Numbered from the stretch's first letter, positions 20,652 to 32,480 are shown. The stretch: 64,000 nt of DNA from Dipteris shenzhenensis (GCA_047967505.1 CM106540.1), one strand, 5' to 3'. Numbers and translations: made by a program. The notes: a model not told the origin generated them from the letters alone.

Positions 20652-20652
<1 letters not shown>
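20304..20652 (+). mobile_element. 3' LTR of non-autonomous element, truncated (block C)
   Basis: Starts TGTTGAGATATGCG after a polypurine tract. It matches the 18,236 LTR through CTTCCCAAGT, then the last ~8 bases are replaced by poly-C and a CT run. A TG microsatellite at about 20,370 is longer than in the 5' LTR. Confidence 0.8.
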
Positions 20653-20714
<62 letters not shown>

Positions 20715-20724
20715 CTTCCTCTCG
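20653..20724. repeat. Poly-C/(CT)n run replacing the LTR end
   Basis: About 12 C then CT repeats to about 20,709. The block-D equivalent (62,707-62,747) has a much shorter CT run, so the tract has changed since the duplication. Confidence 0.9.
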
Positions 20725-20988
20725 GCACCAAAGAATACAAAGCTAATTAAGAAGAGCAAGCTTCATGCTCTTGGGAGGTGAGAGAGTAGCTAAGCCCTAA
20801 CTAAGCTCATTAGAATCCTTGCCATTTGAGGGAGAGATGCCAAAAGATCGAGATGGTGTGTAGCATGATGATTGGAAATCTTCATCTTGTGCTTGCAGTT
20901 TCCACTCTAATCAAGCAAAGAGCTAGCACATCTATCCCCAAAGAGGGGTTCCACATTGCACCACCCTCTGAGTGCCATGTGCCACCTC

Positions 20989-21028
<40 letters not shown>

Positions 21029-21073
21029 GTATATATATATATATATATATACATATCTATATATACATATGTA

Positions 21074-21131
<58 letters not shown>

Positions 21132-21226
21132 CACACACACATACATATGTATATATATATATATATATACACATACATATGTATATATAGATATGTATAT
21201 ATATGTATACATATATATACATATAT

Positions 21227-21258
<32 letters not shown>

Positions 21259-21648
21259 GTATACATACATATGTATACATATATATATATATATATATGT
21301 ATGTATACATATGTATGCATATATATATATATATATATATCTATATCTATATATATATGTATACATATGTATGCATGTATATATATACATATGTATACAT
21401 ATACATACATATATATATATATATATTATAATAGATAATAAGATATATATGTGTGCACACTCACACACACACAAACAACATTAATGCATAATATCTATAT
21501 ATAAAATAATAAATGTTAACTATATAATATAATGTATATAATATCTATATGTATTTATTATATTATAGTATTATATATATATATATAATATAATATTATA
21601 TTATATAATTTGACACACACACATACATTACTATTATTATTGTATACT
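20725..21648 (-). repeat. Block X, inverted copy (module M plus TA arrays), block C
   Basis: Reverse-complement counterpart of 2,597-3,484 and 25,055-25,644. Module M is at 20,725-20,990, a CT run at 20,991-21,027, a TA array with ACAT/GTAC variants at about 21,029-21,427, then a unique AT-rich tail to 21,648. The direct copy in block B, 3.4 kb away, lies in opposite orientation, forming a large inverted repeat. Confidence 0.8.
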
Positions 21649-21684
21649 TCCCCCCCCCTCTCCCTCTCCCTCTCTCTCTCTTTC

Positions 21685-21731
<47 letters not shown>

Positions 21732-21794
21732 CATGCTCTCTCTCCTTGCACTGCACAGTGTGTCCTCAGTCTCTCTCTCCTCTTTCTGTCTCTC

Positions 21795-21858
<64 letters not shown>

Positions 21859-22137
21859 CCCCTCCTCTTGCACACTCTCTCTTCGCCCCGCTCTCTCTCT
21901 CACTTTCTCTCTATGGTGTCCTCTCTCTCTCTCTCTCTCCTTATCTCTCTCTCTCTATCTCTCTTGCTCTTGCGCTCTTTGTGTCATTCTCTGTTTGTCG
22001 CCCCCCCTCTCTCAGTTGTTCTTAGGCAAGCCCTCTCTCATTCTCTCCTCTCCCCCTCTCAGTCTCTCTCTCCTCTCTCGGTGTCTCTCTCTACTCTTTT
22101 TGTCTCTTCTCTCTCCTCTTTCTGTCTCTTCTCTCTC

Positions 22138-22214
<77 letters not shown>

Positions 22215-22291
22215 TTGCATGCTCTTTTTTCTCGTGCTGTGCCGTGTGTCATCTTGGGGGTGCCGCGTCTTCCTCCCCCCCTTCTCTCTCT

Positions 22292-22363
<72 letters not shown>

Positions 22364-22485
22364 TCTCCCCCCCTCTCTCTCTCTTAGTTGTCTCTCCTAT
22401 CAAACAAGCCTCTCTCATTCTCTCCTCTCTCCCCTCTCGGTCTCTCTCTCCTCTCTTGGTCTCTCTCTCTCCTCTTTTTGTCTCT

Positions 22486-22525
<40 letters not shown>

Positions 22526-22669
22526 CTCTTGCGTGCTCTTTCTTCTCGCACTGCGTCGTGTGTCATCTTGGGGGTGTCGCATCTTCCCCCCCTCTCTCTC
22601 CCCCCCTCCTCTCTCTCTCTCTCTCTCTCTCTCGTTTGTCTCCTCCCCCTCTCTCTCTTACTCTATCTG

Positions 22670-22702
<33 letters not shown>

Positions 22703-22755
22703 CCTTATTCTCTCACTCTTTCCTCTCCTCTCCTCTCTCCCATCTCCTCTCCTCT

Positions 22756-22831
<76 letters not shown>

Positions 22832-23060
22832 TCTTCTCTCTCTATCTCTCTCGCTCTTGTGCTCTCTGTCTCCTTCTCTCTTTGTCTCCCCTTCCCTTCC
22901 CCCCCCTCTTTCTCTCAGTTCTCTCTCCTCTCGAGCAAGCCCTCTCTCATTCTCTCCTCTCTCCTCTCTCGATCTCTCTCTCCTCTTTTTGCCTCTTCTC
23001 TCTCCTCTCTCCTCTCACACACTCTCTCTCCTCTTGCGTGCTCTCTCCTCACACTGCTAC
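21649..23060. repeat. Punctuated polypyrimidine (CT)n array, copy B
   Basis: Same architecture as 1-1,270, with punctuation blocks near 21,728, 22,215, 22,535 and 23,035 (GCATGCTCT ... TCTTGGGGGTG). All long open frames are CT translation products. Confidence 0.9.
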
Positions 23061-23349
23061 CGCATGTCATCTCGAGGGTGCCACCCACGTGCATTACATG
23101 TGGCACCGCGCTGCGTTTTGTGCACCCGCCAGTTGCTCTTGTCTTGTTGCCCAGAGCGCCACTCTTGTCCCAGAGCCTAGATCGCCACATGGCCATCGCT
23201 GCCAATCTGTCTCGTCTAACTGCCAGTCTGTCCCCTTCTCCCCATGCACAACCTTCACGCTGCAGACTACCCCTCTAGCTGCAGTCTGTCCCTTTGGACT
23301 GCGCAGTCGTGGTGCCATGGCTGCATAGCAATCCTTTTATTCAATTCTC
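23061..23349. other. Duplicated flank after CT array
   Basis: Matches 1,271-1,575 in copy A. Non-coding; open frames are not conserved between copies. Confidence 0.5.
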
Positions 23350-24022
23350 CACCAGTAGACTATAGGTCATCCACATTGCGCCATGTGCCCACGACCCCCC
23401 CAAACCTCCTTCTCCTCTTACCGAGCACCATGTGTCATGCTCACACAGTTCATGTGACTCGTGTTGCTTCTCCGAACCTCCATCTAGCCCTGAACCTCCC
23501 TTTTGCTCCTCCCGAACCTCTAGAATTGCTCCATTGAGAACCTCTACTTAAAGAACAGTATAGAAGGATGGGGGAAATCAAGGTACTAGCATGGTGGCTT
23601 TACAAGAATGAGCGTGTCACATCAAGGAATAGCCCCCTCCTTTTATAGCCAAGAGAGGGGGTCTCTCCCAATAAATGCATCTCCCACATGCATGGTGTGT
23701 GGAGGAATCTCCCATGTGGGCTAGGTATCTCCCATGTGGTGTGTGTGGAGGAATCTCCCATGTACGCACTCTCAATTGTGTGCGACAATCCTTTGCCTCA
23801 TTTTTCCACATAAATAAAACCCCATATCCCAAGTTTAAGATACTCCCTTGGTCTCTTCTCAATTTTATAATATGTTCAAACATCTAAGAGGAAAAGTGGA
23901 GGGTTTGCACAAGGAATCTTGCCACCTTATCCTACTTTCCCCATTATTTAACTTGCATTGTTGGACTATCTACACCCCTCCCACATGGGCCTATCCTACA
24001 TGGAGGGAATAATCCAATATAA
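23350..24022. other. About 670-bp segment present in B, absent from A
   Basis: Copy A passes from TTATTCAAT directly to CCATCTCCACC; copy B has about 670 bp between. It contains a repeated GGAATCTCCCATGT motif (near 23,703, 23,749). No coding sequence, terminal repeats or clear target duplication seen, so it may be an insertion in B or a deletion in A. Confidence 0.6.
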
Positions 24023-24277
24023 TATCCATCTCCACCTATTTTATATTACTTCTCCCATGGTCCTTGGGCCATGTCTCACTAAATGTAGGCATGGGACGGT
24101 GGAGGGCTGGCACATGGAGGAACCATGCCACCTTAACATTTTATAATATTACTACCATGGATTATGTACAACACACCTATGGGTCCTCTTATCCTTGACC
24201 ACCATGAGATGGCACGAAAAACTATGAGACTAGATGTATCCTTGACATTGCAAGAGGCAAACCCTTGAGGGGGGGTA
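24023..24277 (+). mobile_element. 3' internal remnant with polypurine tract (copy B)
   Basis: Counterpart of 1,580-1,836, ending CCCTTGAGGGGGGG. Non-coding. Confidence 0.6.
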
Positions 24278-24828
24278 TGTTGGGATAAGTGTGATCAAGG
24301 GCTTGCTCTATGGTGCATGTGTGCATCTAGGGGAGTCACATGTGTGTGTGTGTGTGTTGTAGAGGCACATCAAGTGCTATGATGTGTCTAGTGTGTGACC
24401 TAAGTGATGATGTAAGCCAAAGGCCCCCACATGGGAGGTTCCTTTAATTTAGGCTACTCCCACTGATGTAGGGGCTGATTGCCACTGATATAGGGGAGGT
24501 GCCTACACCATCCTCTCTTTCTAGAAAATGGAGGTCATTCCTTCATTCTAATAACAATGGATTTTGCCTCACTTGTGCTCTCACTCTTTGTGCTATGATG
24601 CATCTCTTCTACCCCCCACTCCTCTACATTCCTCTACATCTAATTTAGGGCTGATTGCCATTGATGTAGGGACTCAAATGTGTGTGTGTGTGTGTGTGTG
24701 TGTGAGATTATATAATAGCATTTATATAAGAGAGAGTCACCTCTCTCACAATCAAGAGAACACTCATTTCTATATCTCATGTGTTCTCCTTGCCATGATG
24801 CACCTCTTTTATCCCCCTCACCTCTTCA
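24278..24828 (+). mobile_element. LTR, family 1, copy B
   Basis: 551 bp from TGTTGGGATAAG to CTCTTCA, with a proper CA end. Followed by TTTGGTATCAGAG at 24,829-24,841, then by the antisense LTR fragment. Two TG microsatellites lie inside. The TATA box of copy A reads CTAGAAAAT here, so this copy probably lost it. Confidence 0.8.
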
Positions 24829-24841
24829 TTTGGTATCAGAG
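24829..24841 (+). other. Primer-binding site (copy B)
   Basis: TTTGGTATCAGAG, as in copy A. Confidence 0.75.
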
Positions 24842-24842
24842 T

Positions 24843-25010
24843 AGAAGAGATGCATCATGGCACAAAGAGTGACAGCACAAGTGAGGCAAAATCAATTGTT
24901 ATTAGAATGAAGGAATCACCTCCATTTTATGAAAAGAGAGGATGGTGTAGGCACGTCCCCTATATCAGTGGGGCCATCAACCCCTATATCAGTGGGACTG
25001 GCCTAAATCA
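24843..25010 (-). repeat. Antisense LTR fragment, fold-back (copy B)
   Basis: Imperfect reverse complement of about 24,450-24,610 inside the LTR. Same position relative to the primer site as at 2,398. Confidence 0.8.
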
Positions 25011-25054
25011 AGTGCTATGATGTGTCGTGTGTGTGTGTGTGTGTGTGTCTCTAT

Positions 25055-25277
25055 GGTATACAATAGTAATAATAATGTGTGTCTGTGTCTGTGTGTATGT
25101 GTCAGATTATATAATATAATATAATATATATATATATTATACTATAATATAATAAATACACATAGATATTATATAGTTAACATTTATTATTTTATATATA
25201 GAAATTATGTATTAATGTTGTTTGTGTGTGTGTACACATATATATCTTACTATCTATTATATGTACATATATGTATA

Positions 25278-25311
<34 letters not shown>

Positions 25312-25323
25312 CATACCTATATC

Positions 25324-25371
<48 letters not shown>

Positions 25372-25644
25372 TGAGAGATCTGAGGTGGCACGTGGCACTC
25401 AAAGGATGGTGCAATGTGGAACCCCTCTTTGGGGATGGATGTGGTAGCTCTTTGCTTGATTAGAGTGGAAACAACAAGCACAAGATGAAGATTTCCAATC
25501 ATCGTGCTACACACCATCTCGATCTTTTGGCATCTCTCCCTCAAATGGCAAGGATTCTAATGAGCTTAATTGTGGCTTAGCTACTCTGTCACCTCCCAAG
25601 GGCATGAAGCTTGCTCTTTTTAATTAGCTTTGTATCTTTGGTGC
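25055..25644 (+). repeat. Block X, direct copy (copy B)
   Basis: TG/TA tract to 25,345, GA run to about 25,370, module M at 25,377-25,644. The TA array is about 300 bp shorter than in copy A. Confidence 0.8.
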
Positions 25645-27679
25645 TGATCATCTTACTACACACCATCTCAATCTTTTTGCATCTCTCCGACCGTCAAATG
25701 GCAGAGATTCTGATGCCACTTACTTGGGGCTTAGCTATCTCTCACTTGCCAAGAGCGTGAAGCTTGCCCTTCTTCATTAGCTTTGTATTCTTTGGTGTTC
25801 CTACCCTATTGTTTCGTTGTGGAGACTATGCAATCCCAAGGTGGCTGTTGTTTTTTTATTTTCAAGTGCTGTTTGGGTGATGTTAAGTTGTTTTATAGCT
25901 TAGCGGAGGTAGTTTTCTTTGCATTGAAAATCTTTTTCTTCCCTCGCTCCTCTATTAAGATCCTGTGGAGATGTCTAGTTGCAGCTTCTTAAGTAGCTTG
26001 GTAGCTTGGGCATTTTTTGATGCTTGGTAGCTTGGACAGTACAAGCATCATTGACAGTTCCTTACATAACAACTGTGTAAATATATGGTTGGCGGACAGC
26101 CCCCTACAACTGTAGATGTAACCTGGTGCCTGTGCAGCTTTTTGTTGAATGTGAGCATAGAGCAAAGGCAAGCAGTCAAAGGGTTATGCAACTTGAAATT
26201 TTATTTCTTCACATTTTTAGATCTCACCTTGAGACCCAGTGGAGTGGGTCTCTATCCCATTGTAGATGGGTCATGCAACTCGTCCTTTCAAATAAAGCAT
26301 GACTCTCCTCTTCTCTTAATGTCTCCATCTCTACATTCCACCTCCCATCATGTACATGCTCCTCTTCCCCCTCTCCCTTCCTCTTTGTGCCACGGTCTCC
26401 CTCTTCATTCCCACCCCTATTAATCCCTTTTCCCCACCCATGTTAACGCTTCTCACCTCACGTTTCCTCTCCCCCATGGCCCTCGAGTGTCGCCATGCCT
26501 AGTGTCTAGCCTCATGCCTTGATTTCTTTTCTAGATAATAGAAATGATGTGGCTGCTGAGATTCGAATCTCCACGTATGAGGATCATGCCACCTTCAACA
26601 ACTTGGTAGTTCTCTTGTGCAAATTCTCTCTTCCCACCTCCTTTCCTCTCTCCTCTCTCCTCTCCCCTCTCTCCTCCCCTCTCTCTCTCCTCTCCCCTCT
26701 CCCCTCTCCCCTCTCTGACTCACATTCTCTCTCTCCCTCACCTCCTACCTCCCACTCTCTGCCTCGCATCGCGTCGTCACCCTACCATCTGTGTGCCACC
26801 ATCGGGCGCTGTAGCGTGCTGTTGCCTCGCCATCCGTGCATTGTCCCTGAGCATCGTGCCCCTTTGCCTCGCCATTCGTGCTATAATATGCCTCACCATC
26901 CACGCCGCACTGCCATCGAGTGTCGTGTCATGTGCCTCGCCATCCGTGCCGCCGCCAATCCTACTGCTGTCGTTGCTTCCACCACTGCCTATGCCACTGC
27001 CACCTACACTTGCCACCGAGTGCCACCCTACATCTGCTGTCGCTATTTGTGCACTGCCTGCATGCTGCTGTCTATCCCGCTACAATTGCCACCTCACCGC
27101 CTCCTCCCTGCTTTGCATCCTATATCCTCTATGGCAACAAAGCTTCTGGGGGCTGTATCTTTTTGCTGAGGTGGAATTTCTCGGTGCTGCAAAAAGGAGA
27201 AGTGTTCAATTCTCCGGGCTCTTTACGACTAGCTGGTCAGAATTAGAAAGTATTCCTCCTAAGCAGAGAAGACGCATGAAAAGTGAGTCTGTTCTAGAGA
27301 ATTCTCTTAAGCGGCCGACAAAATGCCAGAATCTAGTTGTTCATCTAACTCTGTCCCTTTGAAGGTCAAGAAGAAAAGAGTGTTCAAGAAAAAGGTCAAG
27401 GTGTAGAAAAAGCCAAGGAGCTATTACTATGATTATGCCAAGGAGCTAGGGTTCTCCGAGTTCTTATGTAATAACATGCATTTATATGGTTAAGATGTTC
27501 TATCCACGGAACCCGTTTGTTCCTAATCAACCTTTTGTTCTGCATCATGAACTTCATATGGTAATTTTGTTTGGACACAAAGTGAATTTTCAACAAAAAA
27601 TTGTGAGCTTGTTTGGGACAAAATGCCTTGCTGAGGTTTTGGCATCCCCTCATCCAGTCATCCTCCCAATCCTAGATTA
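25645..27679. other. Duplicated non-coding stretch (copy B)
   Basis: Counterpart of 3,485-5,444, with a CT-rich part at 26,640-26,720 and GCCTCGCCATCC-like repeats at 26,760-26,960. Open frames differ from copy A by frameshifts. No gene recognised. Confidence 0.4.
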
Positions 27680-28096
27680 TTGAGAGACTTGGGATGTATG
27701 TGTCTTGGTGCTCATATGACGTCGGCTTGGGTCTTACACTTTGATGGTGCTTATAGACCTTCGACAAAAGCGGCGGGGGTAGGAGTGACCTTGACTTCAT
27801 CCGATGGAGAAAAGTTTTTGTATGGTAGCCCTACGGCAGCAGACACTTGCAATCATTCCGAATACTTTGCACTCATTTTTGGCTTACAAAAAGCCAAAGA
27901 GCATCAAATCACTCAGCTAGATGTACAAGGTGTCTCACAATTGGTATGCCGACAAGTGAGCGGTGAGTGGAAAGTGAGAAGTGAAGCCTTGACAGGCCAC
28001 CATCAACAGGCTACTCAACTTTGTCAAAACTTTGAAGAGATTCAAGTGAAGCACATTCCAAGAACTCAGAATAGCATCGCTGACTCACTTGCATGA
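27680..28096 (+). pseudogene. RNase H relic (Ty3-type), copy B
   Basis: 138 aa reading through FDGAY (first catalytic Asp), SEYFALIFGL (Glu), VQGVSQLV where the catalytic Asp of GDS is Val, and HIPRTQNSIADSLA. Between the first and second strand, 15 bases (GACACTTGCAATCAT) identical to the start of the copy-A insert replace part of the ancestral sequence: an insertion scar. The protein cannot be catalytic. Confidence 0.75.
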
Positions 28097-28527
28097 GCGT
28101 CTTGTGAATCAAAAGGAGATACCTCTTCAAAGGAATGGAAATGCCTAACCTCACCCCACTAGAAGAAATCTCATGGAGACTATAAGAGCTTGAGGATTCA
28201 GAAGGTGATGTGCAAGCCCTGCATCTTCTTACCATGGTAATGGCTTTCCTCTTAGCTTTGATGAACAACTTGATGCAACGCCATACCCCCAATCTTCCGC
28301 AATAATGTCAGCTATAAGAGTTGTTTACGAACTCTTCTTCGCCATTAACTCTTCCCGTATGGAATATCCCACCACTCCCAATACTCCGGTTCGAGCTTAC
28401 ATTTGCTTTCTAGAAGTCTTGTCCCCGCACTTCCATTTTAAAATTCCACTCTCTATTGTCAATACATAATCTTGTATTTTCTTACCCCCTCCACTATATT
28501 CTTCGATCCTCTCCTCTTTCCCAAGCA
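28097..28527. other. End of block B and flank
   Basis: Homology with copy A ends at 28,400 (TCGAGCTTAC). The next 127 bp are unique and lead into a gypsy gag start. No gene seen. Confidence 0.5.
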
Positions 28528-28950
28528 TGGCTGACATTCCTGTGTTCTGTGGTCGGGTTGAAGAAAATCCAAATGAGTATTTTGTGGCCTTCAATCGCTG
28601 TTGCATTTCTCTCAACTTTCTTACTGAAGATAGATGGTTGTTGGTTCTTTCCACATTTCTAGAGGGTTTGGCTCAAGTGTGGTATGAGAAGTAGGCCGAG
28701 GATGTTTGCTAAAGTTGGCCGACGTTGACAACAGCTATGATTGAGTATTTTGGAAAAAGAAGAGGAGCTGGAGAATGTGCACCTACAACTAGCAAACCTG
28801 AAGGAGTCAGAAGGTGAGACGGCGCATCAATATGTGGATCGAGCGGTCATGCTCCTGGACCGTTTAATTGCCACGCAAGGGCACTTATTCGCATTTTGGA
28901 TTGCCATTGCAGTTGGCATTTTCTTTTGGGCCAGATTTGCTCATATGGAT
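28528..28950 (+). pseudogene. Ty3/gypsy gag relic (retrotransposon_gag)
   Basis: From ATG at 28,528 the frame reads IPVFCGRVEENPNEYFVAF ... EGLAQVWYEK, a retrotransposon_gag N-terminal core. Stop codons follow at about 28,692-28,710. A second frame from 28,741 continues the domain (LANLKESEGETAHQYVDR). Broken; nothing else of this element is attached. Confidence 0.6.
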
Positions 28951-29112
28951 GCATAGTATATGCACATGAGTCAGATGCATCTTTTGATGCTTTGAGCTTT
29001 GAGTTTTGGTGATATTTTATTCTATTGTGGCATACACATTGGGGTGCACCTAGTATTTGGTGTGATTCTCTCTTATAGGCACTAGCATTTGGGATTTTGC
29101 TTTGTTTGCATC
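28951..29112 (+). mobile_element. Leader upstream of copia gag
   Basis: T-rich non-coding stretch between the gypsy relic and the copia start codon. It may be the 5' leader of the copia element; no LTR end or primer site is recognisable. Confidence 0.35.
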
Positions 29113-30192
29113 ATGGCATCCTCTTCCATGTCTGAAAAGGAGTTCTTCAACATTAAAAAGTTTGATGGGACAAACTTTTATTTGTGGAAAGAATAGATAA
29201 GGGATGTGCTTATTCAAAAGAAGCAGATTAAACCCTTGGCAGGGATTGAAGCTAAGCCTGCAAATATGTCTGAGGATGATTGGAATGAGTTGGATGCATT
29301 AGAAAAGTCTACTATTAGACTTCATCTTGCAGAGTCAGTTTATTTCACAGTAGTAAATGAGTAGACTACGGAAGATTTGTGGAAGAAACTGTGTGCCACT
29401 TATGAGAAGGAAATTGCCTCTAATAAAGTTTACCTCATGAAGAGGTTGTTTGAGCTGCAGATGAAAGAAGGGGTCTCCATTGCTTCTCACTTGAATGAAT
29501 GAAATATTATTTTCAGCCAGCTTCAGGCTCAGAAGATGAATGTTGATGCGGAGACTAAGGCAATATTTCTCTTATGTTCATTGCCATCCTCATGGGATAC
29601 CTTCCATACAGCTGTCAGTAACTCTGCACCTGGTGGAGTATTGAAATTTGATGATGTTGTGGGTAGCTTGTTGGCCGAGGAGATTAGATGGAAGTCTATG
29701 GACGGCAACAAGCAGGATGCAGCCTTAAATGTGCAAAGGGGTAGATCACAATTCAGGGGGAAGTCCCAAGAAAGAGGGAAGTCTCGTAGCAAATCCAGGG
29801 CATAGAACATCGAGTGTTACCACTATGGCAAGAAGGGCCATATGAAAAAGGATTGCTACAAGCTGAAAAGAGAGCAAAAGGATAAGAAAAAGAATGCAAA
29901 TTGGGGTGCAAATCAAAAGGAAGAGAGTCCAAGGGAGGACAAAGGAAAAGTGAAGATTGAGGAGATCAATGCAGTCACACATGATAGTGACAATGGCGTT
30001 CTCTTCATGTCTAGTTTATCTGTAGAGTTGCTTACCACTTCAGATGATGCATATTCCCAGGATTGGATTTTGGATTCTGGTGCTTCATTGCATGTTACTC
30101 CCCATAGGGAATGGTTCTCCACTTATGACAGTGGAAAGACTGGTTGTATGCATCTTGGAAATGACTATGCATGTGACAGTGGGAGTAGGTGA
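29113..30192 (+). pseudogene. Ty1/copia gag and protease, broken
   Basis: One frame from ATG 29,113 holds a copia gag, interrupted by in-frame stops at 29,194 (TAG), 29,362 (TAG), 29,500 (TGA) and 29,803 (TAG). The zinc knuckle near 29,816 reads CYHYGKKGHMKKDC, with the second Cys changed to Tyr. The protease active site DSGA is at about 30,073 (WILDSGASLHVT). A frameshift near 30,165 moves the reading frame; the old frame ends at 30,190. Confidence 0.85.
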
Positions 30193-31399
30193 CATAAAGT
30201 TTTATTTTGCAAATGGGTCTGCATTTATTTTGAAACATGTGAGACATGTGCCTAAGTTGACCAAGAGTCTTATTTCAGTGGGTCAGCTAGATGATGCTAG
30301 TTTTCACACCACTTTTGGCTTTCAGAGTTGGAAAATTTAGAAGGGCTCTATGCTTTTGGCCAGGGGTGCCAAGTGTGGGACTTTGTATCCCTTACATGTA
30401 TCAGGGGTATTTGATCATGTTGTTGCAATAACCGAGCAGCCAAGCACTTCTTTGTGGCATTGCAGGTTGGGGCACATGAGCCAGAATGGAATGAAACTCG
30501 TATGCTGTTTGGGTTATGTACCGCATTTGAGTTTCTCTGATTTTGAATTTTGTGAGCACTGTCTCTATGGGAAGCAGACTAAATCAGCCCATAAAAGAAG
30601 GGGAAAGAAAGAGTTTTAAAAGCTTAATTTGGTGCATTCAGACATATGTGGTCCCATGCCTACACGGTCATTAGGCGGGGCTGAATACTATGTGAAATTC
30701 ATTGATGATGCAACTAGGAAAGCGTGGGCTTATGCTATAGCTCGGAAGAGTGATGTGTTCTAGGTATTTCAGAAATGGATGGCCTTGGTTGAGAATCAGT
30801 CAGGTAGAACGCTTAAATGCCTACGGACTGACAATGGTGGAGAGTATCTCTCTCATGACTTTCAGCATTTCTGTGATACACGTGGGATTAAGAGGGAGCT
30901 CACATCCCCTCATACTCCAGAGCAAAATCCAGTTGTACAAAAGATGAACCGTACCATTCAAGAAAGGTTGCAATGCATGCTTTCCAATCCAAGCCTTTCT
31001 GGTGGTTTTTGGGCTGAGGCAATGAAGACTGCAGTGCATGTGATCAATAGATCACCTAGTAAGAGTTTGGATGGTGGTATTCCTGAAGAGGCATGGAGTG
31101 GCAAGAAGCCCTCTTACTCTCATTTGCGTATATTTGGGTGTGAGGCATATGCACATGTGCCAAAAGAGCTTCGAAAGAAGCTAGATCCTAAGTCTAGGAA
31201 ATGCATCTTTCTGGGTTATGGTGAAAGTGGAGAGATGGGCTATCGTCTCTGGGATCCAGAAGCAAAGAAGATCATACGCAGCCATGATGTAGTCTTCAAT
31301 GAGAAGAAGATGCATAAGGCACCCATGAGGGATGTGGAAATGAGGAGAAGACATTTCCTCAATACGACCAAGGAACTCATTTCCTCAATGAAACTATAG
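30193..31399 (+). pseudogene. Ty1/copia integrase, broken and catalytically altered
   Basis: This continues in the shifted frame with stops at 30,338, 30,617 and 30,761. The HHCC zinc module is visible (LWHCRLGHMS ... FCEHC). Catalytic residues: Asp in VHSDICGP, Asp in RTDNGGEY; the usual Glu of the AERMNR motif is Gln here (VVQKMNRT). The integrase C-terminus (IFLGYGES ... DVVFNE) is well kept to 31,398. Reverse transcriptase and RNase H are missing downstream. Confidence 0.85.
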
Positions 31400-31429
31400 C
31401 AATCCTGACCAGCAAATTCATGATTATAC

Positions 31430-31947
31430 ATAGAAAATCCAATCCATACTATCCCAGGGCAAATGGCCAGGCTGAGAGCTCGAATAAAACCTACTATAAG
31501 ATCATAACTTGCACAGTGGTCGTACAGACGGAGAGCATAAGCTCATCGTAGCATTATGGGCCTACGAACATCCTACAAAGTGGCCACGAAATGCACCTTC
31601 TTTAGCCAATGGAATATGTAGTGCCTAGCCTCCACCTTACTATCAAAGAAAGGTTCACTGAGAATGCCTTGGCAGAATGCTTAATTGACCTTGAAAAGCT
31701 AGATGAGACAAGGTTACGTGTAGCCTACTGCCTCCGGTTGGAGAAGGCCCAATGCAAAAAGTGGTTCGATCATGACCTCAAGAACAAAGACCTTGTAGAG
31801 GGTGATCTTGCACTCCTCTACAGCATCTGCAATACCAGGAGTAAGCTCAAGTACCGAGGCATGGGTCCCTACCATGTGGTAGAGATCACTCCACAAGGGG
31901 TGTGCCGGATTGCCACTCGATGGAGTAGAAATGGAAAGCTACCTTAA
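31430..31947 (+). pseudogene. Ty3/gypsy integrase C-terminal relic
   Basis: NPYYPRANGQAESSNK (about 31,440-31,490) is the catalytic-Glu region of a gypsy integrase. After stops, 31,609-31,947 encodes the C-terminal part (EKLDETRLRVAYCLRLEKAQ, GDLALLYS, KYRGMGPYHVVEITPQGV). It is unrelated to the copia element just upstream. Confidence 0.7.
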
Positions 31948-32480
31948 CGGGAGAAAATTGAAGAGATATTATGGACCACTCACCCTGCCTACCCTTCAAG
32001 CCATCCATAGAGAAAAAGAACTCAAGGCCGAGGTAGCCCAGATGAAATGCTAGGCCATCGAAGAAGCCAGGGCACGCAATGCAAAGCTCAGAAAATGTAA
32101 GCAAATGGCATTGCTCAAGGAAATGCTTAAACACCCAGGACTGATAGATGAACTAACGATAGAACCAGCTAGGTTGCATGTTCAATTGTAGGGTTAGGGC
32201 TTTTCCATCCAAGCACTCGTGGATCCGAGAGTGAGCCACAACTTCATCTTGGTGATGTATGGGAGAAGCTACAGGTACCTCTAAACCTCACCATCACTTT
32301 GGTACATGCTATCAATGGCCAACTCTTAAGTACCCTAGGATTTGTGAACTTGAGTCTAATGGTTGTTCGCCAGGCAGTAGAAATTTTCTTTTATGTTCTC
32401 CCCACAGAAGCAATTGACGAACATATCATATTGGGAAGGACCTAGTGTTACGCTGTGAGCTAGGGCTAGAATAGCTTCCC
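31948..32480 (+). pseudogene. Gypsy gag/protease scrap
   Basis: Around 32,200-32,270 a frame gives QALVDPRVSHNFIL, resembling the gypsy protease core (LVDSGASHNFI) with the active-site Ser-Gly lost. Many stops. Order is inverted relative to a normal polyprotein, since integrase lies upstream. Confidence 0.45.
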
